A DNA stretch of 64,000 nucleotides, from NCBI GenBank assembly GCA_902826155.1, contig CADEDU010000012.1, positions 26,095 through 90,094 on the forward strand, in the 5' to 3' direction. Below, piece by piece: positions 8,723-16,841 of the stretch (its first letter is position 1; every line of letters starts with the position of its first letter). Origin of the DNA: an uncultured beta proteobacterium. GTDB lineage: Bacteria > Pseudomonadota > Gammaproteobacteria > Burkholderiales > SG8-39. The notes beneath the pieces were generated by a model that was not told the DNA's origin, searched no databases, and saw only the letters and a program-made list of their open reading frames with translations. Position numbers and translations under genes: made by a program.

Positions 8723-9214
8723 ATGTCCGCCCCGACCCTCACTCCCGCTCCCTTCCACGCCATCCTCCCCGCTCCGTTCGGCGCGGTCGGCGTTCGTGTT
8801 GCGGGCGACAAGGTGAGCGAGATCCGCTATCTGCCGAAGTCGACGCGCCCTGAGGCGCCGTGCAATGCGCTCGCCGCGCGCGTGGCGAAGCAGATCGAGC
8901 GCTATCTCGACGATCCGGGGTATCGGTTCGACCTGCCGCTCGCGATCGATGGCACCGCTTACCAGCAGCGCGTGTGGAAGGCGCTGTGCGAAATTCCGGT
9001 GGGCGCGCTCAAGACTTACGGTGAAGTGTCTGGCGCGCTGCGTTCGAGTCCGCGTGCCGTCGGGCAGGCGTGCGGTGCGAATCGATTGCCGATCGTGATC
9101 CCGTGCCATCGCGTGGTCTCGGCCAGCGACATCGGCGGATTCGCGCATCACACCGACGGCTATCTCATTGCCACCAAGCGATGGCTGCTCGCGCACGAAC
9201 ACGCCGAGCGGTAG
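8723..9214 (+). CDS. ogt: methylated-DNA--protein-cysteine methyltransferase
   Basis: 163 residues, start at ATG 8723. The C-terminal domain has the helix-turn-helix YQQRVWKALCEIPVG, then AVGQACGANRLP, and the active-site motif PCHRVV, whose cysteine accepts the alkyl group from O6-alkylguanine or O4-alkylthymine in a single-turnover repair reaction. Residues following PCHRVV (GGFAHHTDGYLIATKRWLL) are also family-typical. There is no AraC-type Ada domain, so this is an Ogt/MGMT-type protein. An earlier in-frame start exists but would run back through degraded sequence. Confidence 0.93.
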   Translation: MSAPTLTPAPFHAILPAPFGAVGVRVAGDKVSEIRYLPKSTRPEAPCNALAARVAKQIERYLDDPGYRFDLPLAIDGTAYQQRVWKALCEIPVGALKTYGEVSGALRSSPRAVGQACGANRLPIVIPCHRVVSASDIGGFAHHTDGYLIATKRWLLAHEHAER

Positions 9215-9219
9215 ATGCC

Positions 9220-10164
9220 GTGTCGCCGGCGACGGCGGCTGCTACTTCTCCTGGCGACGGTCTGCATCCCGACGACAGCACCTTCCTCGATCAGTTCTGC
9301 GACGCGCTGTGGCTCGAAGACGGGCTGGCGCGGAACACGCTCGACGCCTACCGGCGCGATCTCAAGTTGTGCGCGCAATGGCAGCATCGCCAGGGCCGAT
9401 CGCTTCTGCACGCGAGCGAATCCGATCTGCTCGGCTACTTCGCTCATCGCTACGAGTTGCCTGAGCGTCCGCGCGCGAGCACGCAATCGCGCCTCACATC
9501 GAGCTTGAAGCGCTTCTACACGTACGCGCTGCGTGAGCGGCGCATCGAGGCTGATCCGACTGCGAAGCTCGATCCACCGAAGAAACCCGCGCGGTTTCCG
9601 AAATCGCTGCAGGAGGCCGATGTCGAGGCGCTGCTTGCCACGCCCGACGTCGCAACGCCGCTCGGCATGCGTGACCGCGCGATGCTGGAGCTGCTCTATG
9701 CCACCGGGTTGCGCGTATCCGAACTGGTGACGATCAAGCTGGTGCAGGTGTCGTTCGACATGGGCGTGGTGCGGGTGATGGGCAAGGGCTCGAAAGAGCG
9801 CCTGGTGCCGATGGGCGAGCACGCATCGGAGTGGGTCGAGCGCTATCTCAAGACGGCCCGGGCGCAGATTCTCAAGGGACAGATCTCCGATTGCATGTTC
9901 GTCACCGCGCGCGGCGACGCGATGACGCGGCAAGCGTTCTGGTACGTCATCAAGCGCTATGGCGCGATTGCGATCCCGGGCAAGCCGCTGTCACCACACA
10001 CGCTGCGCCACGCCTTCGCCACGCATCTGCTCAACCATGGCGCTGACCTGCGGGTGGTGCAAATGCTGCTCGGTCACGCCGACATTTCCACCACGCAGAT
10101 CTACACGCACGTGGCGCGCGAGCGGCTCAAGCGGCTGCACGCCGAGCATCATCCGCGCGGGTAG
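9220..10164 (+). CDS. xerD: tyrosine recombinase XerD
   Basis: 314 residues from GTG 9220 (ATG 9181 is possible but overlaps ogt). The N-terminal SAM-like core-binding domain starts near LDQFCDALWLEDGLARNTL; the catalytic domain has the arginine in ATGLRVSEL, the lysine in MGKGSKER, HTLRHAFATH (His and Arg), LLGHADISTTQIYTHV (His and nucleophilic Tyr). All catalytic residues are present. With XerC it resolves chromosome dimers at dif near the septum. Length (E. coli XerD 298) and the single-copy core-gene context favour XerD over a mobile-element integrase. Confidence 0.9.
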   Translation: MSPATAAATSPGDGLHPDDSTFLDQFCDALWLEDGLARNTLDAYRRDLKLCAQWQHRQGRSLLHASESDLLGYFAHRYELPERPRASTQSRLTSSLKRFYTYALRERRIEADPTAKLDPPKKPARFPKSLQEADVEALLATPDVATPLGMRDRAMLELLYATGLRVSELVTIKLVQVSFDMGVVRVMGKGSKERLVPMGEHASEWVERYLKTARAQILKGQISDCMFVTARGDAMTRQAFWYVIKRYGAIAIPGKPLSPHTLRHAFATHLLNHGADLRVVQMLLGHADISTTQIYTHVARERLKRLHAEHHPRG

Positions 10165-10275
10165 GCGCGCTGACGCGCGCGAGGGCGTGCGCTATCCTCG
10201 ATGCAATCGAAAGGCGCGCGGAATGCGGGCGGTCCTCGTCCTGCGCAGCCTGGTCATTTCATTGGAGAGTCGTCC

Positions 10276-11355
10276 ATGCAGCACGCAGCCCTTCGTTCGC
10301 TGGAAGTCAATCCCGCCAAGCTCGCCTCGCTGTTCAGAAAGCAGCTCGGGCTGTGCAAGGTGCGAGCGGGCGAGACGATCGCACTGGTGAGCGATCTGGG
10401 TACGCGGCCTGAGTACATCCAGGCGGCGTTCGCGGCCGCCGACGAGCTGGGCGCCGACGTCTATGAGCTGCGTGTGAATGCGATCCCCTCTTGGACCAAA
10501 GTCGGCGTGCCCACGATCGGCAAATGCAAGGGCACGCTCGAAGCGCTGTGCGCGGCCGATCTGATGGTGATCTTCCACGTGCCGCTGTTCTCCGCGTGGC
10601 TCAAGCAGGTGACGGCCGCCGGCACGCGCGTGCTGATGATTCACGATGCACCCGACGATCTCGAGCAGCTCATGTCGCCACCCGGATTGAAGGAAGCGCT
10701 CAAGGCCGCTGAAGCGCGCTACAGCAAGACCAGGCGCGCCCGGATGACTCGCGCAGGCGGTACCGAGCTCACCTGGTCGTGCGGCGAGTATCCGGTGATG
10801 GCGCAGTGGGGCTACGCCGACGAGCCGGGGCACTTCGATCTGTGGGGCGCGGGGCACATCCACACGTTCCCGAATGAAGGCAGCGCGTCGGGCACGGTGG
10901 TGATTCAACCCGGCGACATCGTCATCCTCCCGTATTGCCGCTACGTCGTCGATCCGGTGCGCCTGGAAATTCGCGACGGACACATCACCAGGATCGAAGG
11001 CGGGCTCGATGCCAAGCTGATGCGCGACTGGCTCGAAGACGGCAAGGCCAACGCCGACGATCGCGATCCGTACGCGGTCTCACATCTGGGTTGGGGCCTC
11101 AATCCGCAGGCGCGCTGGTATCAGATGGCGCTGAACGGCAGCGAGCCCGAACGCAATCGTGCGGCGATGCGCGTGTTTCCGGGCAATTTTCTTTTCTCGA
11201 CCGGGCCGAACAGCCAGGGCGGCGGCAAGCGCACCACCCGCGGCCACTACGATGTGCCGATGCGCGATTGCACGCTCGAGCTCGATGGCGAGGTCGTGGT
11301 CGACAAGGGTCAGCTGGTCGATCCGAAGATGATCGTGGCGCGGGAGGCGCGGTGA
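10276..11355 (+). CDS. NicX-like (2,5-dihydroxypyridine 5,6-dioxygenase family) ring-cleaving enzyme
   Basis: 359 residues starting at ATG 10276 after GGAGAG. It is collinear with Pseudomonas NicX, an Fe(II) extradiol-type dioxygenase that opens 2,5-dihydroxypyridine to N-formylmaleamate. Shared blocks are GYADEPGHFD, NEGSASGT, SHLGWGLNP, GNFLFSTGPN and GHYDVPMRDC. The iron ligands known in NicX (two His and one Asp) correspond to H270, H324 and D326 here. The fold is shared with M29-type aminopeptidases, the main alternative annotation. It heads a same-strand cluster with a Mo hydroxylase and a flavin monooxygenase, which supports an N-heteroaromatic ring-opening role. No genes for the later deformylase, amidase or maleate isomerase steps are visible. 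Confidence 0.78.
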   Translation: MQHAALRSLEVNPAKLASLFRKQLGLCKVRAGETIALVSDLGTRPEYIQAAFAAADELGADVYELRVNAIPSWTKVGVPTIGKCKGTLEALCAADLMVIFHVPLFSAWLKQVTAAGTRVLMIHDAPDDLEQLMSPPGLKEALKAAEARYSKTRRARMTRAGGTELTWSCGEYPVMAQWGYADEPGHFDLWGAGHIHTFPNEGSASGTVVIQPGDIVILPYCRYVVDPVRLEIRDGHITRIEGGLDAKLMRDWLEDGKANADDRDPYAVSHLGWGLNPQARWYQMALNGSEPERNRAAMRVFPGNFLFSTGPNSQGGGKRTTRGHYDVPMRDCTLELDGEVVVDKGQLVDPKMIVAREAR

Positions 11356-11383
11356 ACGCGACGCTCAGGCCTGAGGCCGCGCC

Positions 11384-11854
11384 ATGAAGATCGGAGGGCA
11401 GTTCGAGGTCGCCGCGCCGATCGAGCTGGTGTATCGCGAGCTGCGCGACGCCGGCCTGATGGCGCAATGCATCCCCGGGTGCGAATCGATCGAGGCGGAA
11501 ACGCCGCAGCGCTTTCGCGCGCGCGTGGCGGTGGGGGTGGGGCAGATCAATGCGATGTTCCATCTCACGGTGGAGATCACCGAAGAGCTGGCGCCGACGC
11601 TGGTGGTATCGCGCACGCGTGGCGATGAAGGTTCGCGCGCCAGCATGCTCTCGGCCGACAACGAGGTACGTCTGTTCACGATCGAATCGGGTGGCACGCG
11701 CGTGCAGTACACTTCGAACGTATCGGTGACCGGGCGCCTGGGCAAATTCGCGCTCGGTGTGATGAAGAAAAAAGTGGAGACACTCGGTCAGGAGTTCGCT
11801 TCGCGCTTCCGAACGGCGCTCGCCGCGCGGCTCGAAGCCCCTGACCGCAGCTGA
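11384..11854 (+). CDS. CoxG-like protein (SRPBCC fold)
   Basis: 156 residues with the CoxG/carbon monoxide dehydrogenase subunit G pattern: MKIGGQFEV at the start, PGCESIE, and a later GRLGKFALGVMKKK helix. SRPBCC-fold CoxG proteins accompany molybdenum hydroxylases; some help anchor the enzyme at the membrane or help maturation. The start ATG lies 28 bases after the NicX-like gene, and the three hydroxylase subunits follow directly, so it belongs to the same operon. Exact role unknown. Confidence 0.85.
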   Translation: MKIGGQFEVAAPIELVYRELRDAGLMAQCIPGCESIEAETPQRFRARVAVGVGQINAMFHLTVEITEELAPTLVVSRTRGDEGSRASMLSADNEVRLFTIESGGTRVQYTSNVSVTGRLGKFALGVMKKKVETLGQEFASRFRTALAARLEAPDRS

Positions 11855-11873
11855 ACCTCAGAGAACGACGACC

Positions 11874-12722
11874 ATGCTCTATCGCCCGGCCACTGTCGCC
11901 GAAGCCGTCGGACTGCTCGCACGCTTTCCCGAGGCGCGCATTCTCGGCGGCGGTGCCACGCTGGTGGCGATGATCAACGCGCAATTGGCCGAGCCCGAAG
12001 CGATCGTGAGCCTGCGCGATATCGCCGAGATTCGCGGCATCTTGGTGCACGCGGCAGGCGTGCGTATCGGCGCATTCACACGACATCGCGAAACTGCGGC
12101 GGCTGGCGCGCAACTGCACGGCACGCTCGCAGTGCTGCCTCACGCCGCCGGCCAGATCGCCAATGCCACCGTGCGCAACATGGGCACGATCGGCGGCTCG
12201 ATTTCGTTCGCCGATCCGGGGCTCGATTACCCGCCCGCGCTGGTCGCGGCTGGCGCCAACGTCGAAATCGCGTCCGCCGCAGGCAAACGCACGATCGCCG
12301 CAGCGGATTTCTTCGTCGACTGGTACACCACCGCGCTGGCACCTGGCGAGATGGTGACCGCAATCGAATTGCCCGCGCCGCGTGCTGGCGCCGGTGTGTA
12401 TCTGAAGCATGCGCGCGTCTCGGGCGATTACGCGACGGCATCGGTAGCCGTATCGATCGCCACGGCGCCGCGAGGAATCGAAACGTGTGTGGCGGTGGGC
12501 GCGTGTGGTCCGAAGCCGTTGCTGAGCGCTGAGGCGAATCGCCTGCTCTCGGGTGCGCCGACCGATCAGGACATCGCGCGTGCAGGCGCAGCGTTGCAAG
12601 CCATGGCCGACCCGGTCGATGACGTACGCGGGTCCGCCGAGTACCGGCGCATGCTGATCCCGCGCATGGTCGCCTCCGCCTTCGCACAGGCAAAGCAGAA
12701 GATGGGAGCGCAGCGTGGCTGA
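11874..12722 (+). CDS. molybdenum hydroxylase FAD-binding (medium) subunit, CoxM-like
   Basis: 282 residues. FAD-binding motifs of the CoxM/xanthine dehydrogenase medium subunit are visible: AVGLLARFPEARILGGGATLV near the N-terminus and NMGTIGGSISFADP in the middle. The FAD receives electrons from the iron-sulfur subunit and passes them to the external acceptor. Order CoxM-CoxS-CoxL is the same as in CO dehydrogenase operons, but the large subunit lacks the CODH signature, so the substrate is probably a heterocycle. It overlaps the next gene by 8 bases. Confidence 0.9.
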   Translation: MLYRPATVAEAVGLLARFPEARILGGGATLVAMINAQLAEPEAIVSLRDIAEIRGILVHAAGVRIGAFTRHRETAAAGAQLHGTLAVLPHAAGQIANATVRNMGTIGGSISFADPGLDYPPALVAAGANVEIASAAGKRTIAAADFFVDWYTTALAPGEMVTAIELPAPRAGAGVYLKHARVSGDYATASVAVSIATAPRGIETCVAVGACGPKPLLSAEANRLLSGAPTDQDIARAGAALQAMADPVDDVRGSAEYRRMLIPRMVASAFAQAKQKMGAQRG

Positions 12723-13206
12723 ACCGGTTGCCGTGAAGCTGAACGTGAATGGTCGCGCGAATCATCTGTTCGTCGATCTCACCGAGACGTTGCTCACCAC
12801 GCTGCGCGAACGGTTGCAGCTCACAGGATCGAAGCGCGGCTGCAATCAAGGCGTATGCGGCGCGTGCACCGTGCTGGTCGATGGCGTACCGATGCGTTCG
12901 TGCTTGTCGCTCAGCGCCAACTGCGCCGAGAGCGAGATCCGAACGATCGAGGGCTACGAGGGCGACCGCACGATGAGTGCGTTGCAAGACGCGTTCGTCA
13001 CCGAAGGCGGTGTGCAGTGCGGGTTCTGCACCGCCGGGATGCTGATTGCATCGCGCGCGTTGCTGGACGCGAATCCGGCGCCGAACCTCGCGCAGATTCA
13101 GGAAGGGCTGTCGGGCAATCTGTGTCGCTGCACCGGCTATCGCAAGATCGTGGCGGCGGTGCAGAAGGCTGCGGGTGCGTTGAATAGTGAAGGGGCGGCG
13201 GCATGA
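12715..13206 (+). CDS. molybdenum hydroxylase [2Fe-2S] (small) subunit, CoxS-like
   Basis: 163 residues starting at GTG 12715, inside the end of the medium-subunit gene. It has both [2Fe-2S] sites: the plant-ferredoxin type (CNQGVCGACTVLVDG with a further Cys in MRSCLSL) and the helical type (QCGFCTAGM and NLCRCTGY). It carries electrons from the Mo-cofactor subunit to the FAD subunit. Its stop overlaps the large-subunit start by ATGA, so translation is coupled. Confidence 0.93.
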   Translation: MAEPVAVKLNVNGRANHLFVDLTETLLTTLRERLQLTGSKRGCNQGVCGACTVLVDGVPMRSCLSLSANCAESEIRTIEGYEGDRTMSALQDAFVTEGGVQCGFCTAGMLIASRALLDANPAPNLAQIQEGLSGNLCRCTGYRKIVAAVQKAAGALNSEGAAA

Positions 13207-15524
13207 GCGCGGCGCAGGGGACCACCGAATGCATCGCCGTCGGCAAACGCATCCCGCGCGTCGATGCGCGCGAGAAGGTCGAAGGGCGCGCGCAGTACAT
13301 CGCCGATCTGTATCGCCCGGGCATGTTGCACGGCGCGATCCTCGGCAGTCCGCATGCGCACGCGCGCATCGTGCGCTACGACCTGAGCGACGCGCTGGAG
13401 ATGCCGGGCGTGCGCGCCATCGTCACCGGCGAAGATCTCGTCGAACAGAACCGCATGGGCGCGTTCGTGAAAGACGAGCACGCGCTCGCCAAAGGCAAGG
13501 TGCGCTACGTGGGTGAGCCGGTGGCGGCGGTGGCTGCCGACACCGAGCGCGAAGCCCGCGCGGCGGCGCGCGCGATCAAGGTGGAATACGAGGAGCTGCC
13601 CGCGCTGCTCACGCCGGAAGATGCGCTCGCCTCCAAGGTCGCAATCCACGAAGACCTCGCCAGCTACTTCAAGATCTTCGATGCCGGCAGCCAGGGCAAT
13701 CTTTGCTCGCGCACCGACTTCCGCGAGGGCGACATCGAGCGCGGCTTTCGCGAGAGCGATCTCATCTTCGAGCACACGTTCGAGACACAGGCGCAGAACC
13801 ATCTGGCGTTGGAGCCGTGCGGCGCGCTGGCCGAAATCGATCCGCAGGGGCGCATCACCTTGTGGTCGGGCAATCAATCGGTGTTTCGCGTGCAGGCGTG
13901 CGTAAGCGAGGCGCTCGGCATTCCGATGTCGCGCATCCGCTGCATTACCCCGCGCATCGGCGGCGGCTTCGGCAACAAGATGGAACCGCACGTGCAGCCG
14001 GTCACCGTGGCACTTGCTTTGAAAGCAAAGCGTCCGGTGAAACTGATCCTGTCGCGCGAGGAAGACTTCGAGATGATCCGCGCGCGTCATCCGTTCAAGC
14101 TGCGCGTGAAGACCGGCGTGAAGAAAGACGGCACGTTCGTCGCACGCGAGGTGCAAGCGGTGCTCGATTGCGGCGCGTTCGGCGACGACAGCCCCGGGGT
14201 ACTCGGCTTCGGTCTGCTGTGCGGGCGCGGGCCGTATCGCTTCGAGCATGTGCACTGCCACGGGCAACTCGTCTATACCAACAAGCTGCGCTTCGGGGCG
14301 TTTCGCGGCTTCGGCAATCCGCAGATGAGTTTTGCCACCGAGTCGCAGATCGACGAGATCGCCGCCAAGCTCGGCATGGATCCGATCGAGCTGCGGCTGA
14401 AGAACATTCTGCGCGACGGCGACACCTGGTTCGGCGGACAGGAACTGCATTCCAACGGGTTGCGCGAGTGCATCGAGAAGGTGCGCGAGGCGTCGAAGTG
14501 GCAGGCGGACGCAGCGAAGCCCTCGCAGCCGGGACGCAAACGCGCACTCGGCTTTGCGCTCGCGGGCCAGCAAAGCGGATTGTTAGGCACCGGCGCGATC
14601 GTCCGGTTGCTCGAAGACGGCACCCTGATCCTGAACGTCGGCGCGAACGACATCGGCCAGGGTTCGGACACCGTGCTCACGCAGATCTGCGCTGAAGCGC
14701 TCAAGGTACCGGTGGAAAACATCGGCTTGGCCACGCCCGACACCGACGGCTCGCCGTTCAACTGGGGCACGACTGCCAGCCGGCTCACGTACATGACCGG
14801 GCGCTCAGTAGTCGGTGCGGCACAAGAAGTCGAGAAGAAAATTCTCGTGCACGCAGCCGAGATGCTCGAATGCGCCGCCGAGGATCTGGAACTCATGCCC
14901 GGCGGTATCGTCGCCGTGAAGGGCGTGAAGCAGCGACAGGTGTCGTTTTTCGAAGTCGCCAAGCGCGCTCACTGGCAGGTGGGTGGGCCGATCATCGGCT
15001 CGCATGCCTGGGTATTCGACCAGAACACGTTTGATCCGAAGCGCGCGGTGGCGGTCGGTCTGCCGTTCCCGCGTGTCGGCGTCTACAGCTTCTGCGCGAT
15101 GGTGGTCGACGCCGAGATCGACGAGGTGACCGGCAAGGTCGAGGTGCGCGAGGCGTGGTCGGCGGTCGACGTGGGCAAGGCCATCAATCCCACGCTGGTC
15201 GAGGGGCAGGTCGAAGGCGCGTTCGTGCAGGGGATGGGCTTCGCGCTGGTGGAGGAAATGGTGTGGGACGAAGGCCGGCTTGCGAATCCCACGCTCATGG
15301 ACTACAAGATTCCCACCATCAAGGACACCCCCGCCGCGTTGCACGCGATGATCGTCGAGTCGAATGACACCGGCGGACCGTTCGGCGCGAAGGGTGTCGG
15401 CGAAGTGGGCATCGTGCCGGTGGCGCCGGCGATCGCCAACGCGATCAAGCGGGCGAGCGGCGCGCGGATTCACCAGTTGCCGTTGACGAGTGAGCGCGTG
15501 TTGCGCGCAATGCTGGGTAGTTAG
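13203..15524 (+). CDS. molybdenum hydroxylase Mo-cofactor-binding (large) subunit, CoxL-like
   Basis: 773 residues of the xanthine oxidase family. Key blocks: GGGFGNKMEPHVQP (cofactor contact), GAFRGFGNPQMSFA, NDIGQGSDTVLTQI and the C-terminal GAKGVGE, which holds the catalytic glutamate that activates the metal-bound hydroxyl. The CO dehydrogenase active-site loop AYRCSFR is replaced by GAFRGFG, so this is not a form I CODH; it should hydroxylate an organic ring next to N or an aldehyde. With the NicX-like gene upstream, a pyridine- or quinoline-type carboxylate is a good candidate substrate (inference). It needs Mo, which modABC could supply. Confidence 0.88.
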   Translation: MSAAQGTTECIAVGKRIPRVDAREKVEGRAQYIADLYRPGMLHGAILGSPHAHARIVRYDLSDALEMPGVRAIVTGEDLVEQNRMGAFVKDEHALAKGKVRYVGEPVAAVAADTEREARAAARAIKVEYEELPALLTPEDALASKVAIHEDLASYFKIFDAGSQGNLCSRTDFREGDIERGFRESDLIFEHTFETQAQNHLALEPCGALAEIDPQGRITLWSGNQSVFRVQACVSEALGIPMSRIRCITPRIGGGFGNKMEPHVQPVTVALALKAKRPVKLILSREEDFEMIRARHPFKLRVKTGVKKDGTFVAREVQAVLDCGAFGDDSPGVLGFGLLCGRGPYRFEHVHCHGQLVYTNKLRFGAFRGFGNPQMSFATESQIDEIAAKLGMDPIELRLKNILRDGDTWFGGQELHSNGLRECIEKVREASKWQADAAKPSQPGRKRALGFALAGQQSGLLGTGAIVRLLEDGTLILNVGANDIGQGSDTVLTQICAEALKVPVENIGLATPDTDGSPFNWGTTASRLTYMTGRSVVGAAQEVEKKILVHAAEMLECAAEDLELMPGGIVAVKGVKQRQVSFFEVAKRAHWQVGGPIIGSHAWVFDQNTFDPKRAVAVGLPFPRVGVYSFCAMVVDAEIDEVTGKVEVREAWSAVDVGKAINPTLVEGQVEGAFVQGMGFALVEEMVWDEGRLANPTLMDYKIPTIKDTPAALHAMIVESNDTGGPFGAKGVGEVGIVPVAPAIANAIKRASGARIHQLPLTSERVLRAMLGS

Positions 15525-15538
15525 CGGGAACTGAGTAA

Positions 15539-15570
15539 GCGAACGGAATTGATTAGGCGAACGGAATTGA
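15539..15570 (+). repeat. 14-bp tandem direct repeat
   Basis: GCGAACGGAATTGA occurs at 15539-15552 and again at 15557-15570, with a diverged third copy (GAAACTGATTAA) just after. It lies between the molybdenum hydroxylase gene and the binding-protein gene. It could be an operator with two half-sites on one DNA face or simple slippage. Confidence 0.7.
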
Positions 15571-15610
15571 ATAACGAAACTGATTAACCAGGAACGGCGT
15601 GAACCCAGGC

Positions 15611-15636
15611 CGTTCGCCCTGAGCCAGTCGAAGGGC
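15611..15636. repeat. REP-like dispersed palindrome
   Basis: The core CGCCCTGAGCCAGTCGAAGG is a variant of a REP-type sequence found many times in the intergenic regions of numerous proteobacterial genomes. The outer GCCCT and AGGGC arms pair. It sits 24 bases upstream of the binding-protein start and could form a transcript hairpin. Confidence 0.6.
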
Positions 15637-15659
15637 ACCGCACAACCAGAGGAGGAGTC

Positions 15660-16841
15660 ATGCAACGCAGAATCGTCTTACGTTCCCTCGTCGCGGCGGC
15701 AGTAGCTGCGCTGGTGAGCGCACCCGCGCTGGCGCAGCAGGGCAAGCCGGTCCGTATCGGATTTTCCATCGCCAAGACGGGCATCTTCGCCGCCGCGGCG
15801 CCGTCGCAGCTGAACGCGTACGAGTTGTGGCGCGAGCAGGTCAACAAGGCGGGTGGGCTGGAGGTCGGTGGCCAGAAGCGTCAGGTCGAGTTCGTGCAGT
15901 ACGACGATCAGAGCAACCCGACGCAGGCTGCCAAGATCTACGAGCGGCTGATCGCGCAGGACAAGGTCGATCTGCTGCTTGCACCATGGGGCACGCCCAC
16001 GCACATCGCGGTGGCGCCGGTGCTGGAGCGCTTCAAGTTTCCGATGGTGGGCAACACCGCTTCGTCGGCCAAGCTGCGCGAGCTGAAGCCCACCCACCTG
16101 TGGTTCGTGACTGCCGCGTTTCCCGATCGGCTCGGCAACGAGCTGGCGGCGATGTTGAAGGCCAACGGCGTGAACTCGGTGGCGCTGCTCACCAACGTGC
16201 TGCCGTTCTCCAAGGAAGTGAAGGGGTTTCTGGAGCCGGCACTGCAGAAGCAGGGCATCAAGATCGCGGTGAATCAGGAGTATCCGCCCGACATCAAAGA
16301 CATGACCGCGATGCTCACCCAGGTGAAGAACGCTAATGTCGATGGCGTGATCTCGTTGTCGTATCCGAGCGATTCGCCGATCTACGTGCGGCAGGCCAAG
16401 GAGCTGGGGCTGGGCGGCAAGTTCCACTTCGCGCTGGTCGGCCCGGGGATCGATTTCTTCCCGAAGCTGCTCGGCAATGCGGCTGATGGCATCGTGACGA
16501 TCGGGCATTGGGCGCCCAGTCGCAACGCCAAGGCGAAATCGTTCAACGAGGCATATCTGACCAAGTTCAAGGAGAAGCCCGACTATCTCGATTCGATCGA
16601 GGCGTTCGTGTCGTGCGAGATCCTGGAGCAGGCGGTGAAAACCGCCGGGCTGGATCGCACCAAGCTGCGCAACGCGATCGCATCGGGCAGCTTCGAGACG
16701 ATCAACGGCACGGTCAAGTTCACCGGCATCGAAAACATGGTGACCAAGACCGGCTTCCTGCAACTGCAGAAAGGCGATCCGCAGATCGTGTGGCCGGAGT
16801 CGGAAGCGACGGCCAAGTTCGCACCCAAGAGCGGGTGGTAA
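15660..16841 (+). CDS. Liv-type ABC transporter periplasmic binding protein
   Basis: 393 residues with an Arg-initiated signal peptide ending near ALAQQ, then the type I periplasmic binding fold: KPVRIGFSIAKTG, YDDQSNPTQAAKIYERLI, PWGTPTHIAVAPV. A strong ribosome-binding site (AGAGGAGGAG) precedes the ATG. It captures a ligand in the periplasm for a LivHMGF transporter. The stop overlaps the next gene (TAATG). The second Liv transporter starts only 1.9 kb downstream on the same strand and is its likely partner, though the first one (449-3942), which lacks its own binding protein, is also possible. Confidence 0.88.
   Translation: MQRRIVLRSLVAAAVAALVSAPALAQQGKPVRIGFSIAKTGIFAAAAPSQLNAYELWREQVNKAGGLEVGGQKRQVEFVQYDDQSNPTQAAKIYERLIAQDKVDLLLAPWGTPTHIAVAPVLERFKFPMVGNTASSAKLRELKPTHLWFVTAAFPDRLGNELAAMLKANGVNSVALLTNVLPFSKEVKGFLEPALQKQGIKIAVNQEYPPDIKDMTAMLTQVKNANVDGVISLSYPSDSPIYVRQAKELGLGGKFHFALVGPGIDFFPKLLGNAADGIVTIGHWAPSRNAKAKSFNEAYLTKFKEKPDYLDSIEAFVSCEILEQAVKTAGLDRTKLRNAIASGSFETINGTVKFTGIENMVTKTGFLQLQKGDPQIVWPESEATAKFAPKSGW

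Noticed and set aside
9220..10164. XerD-like gene as the integrase of a mobile element
   Set aside because: It lies among core genes 30 kb from the tRNA junction and matches the chromosomal XerD length and motifs.
13203..15524. CO dehydrogenase large subunit
   Set aside because: Gene order is CoxMSL-like, but the CODH active-site loop with its cysteine is absent, so a general Mo hydroxylase is the safer call.
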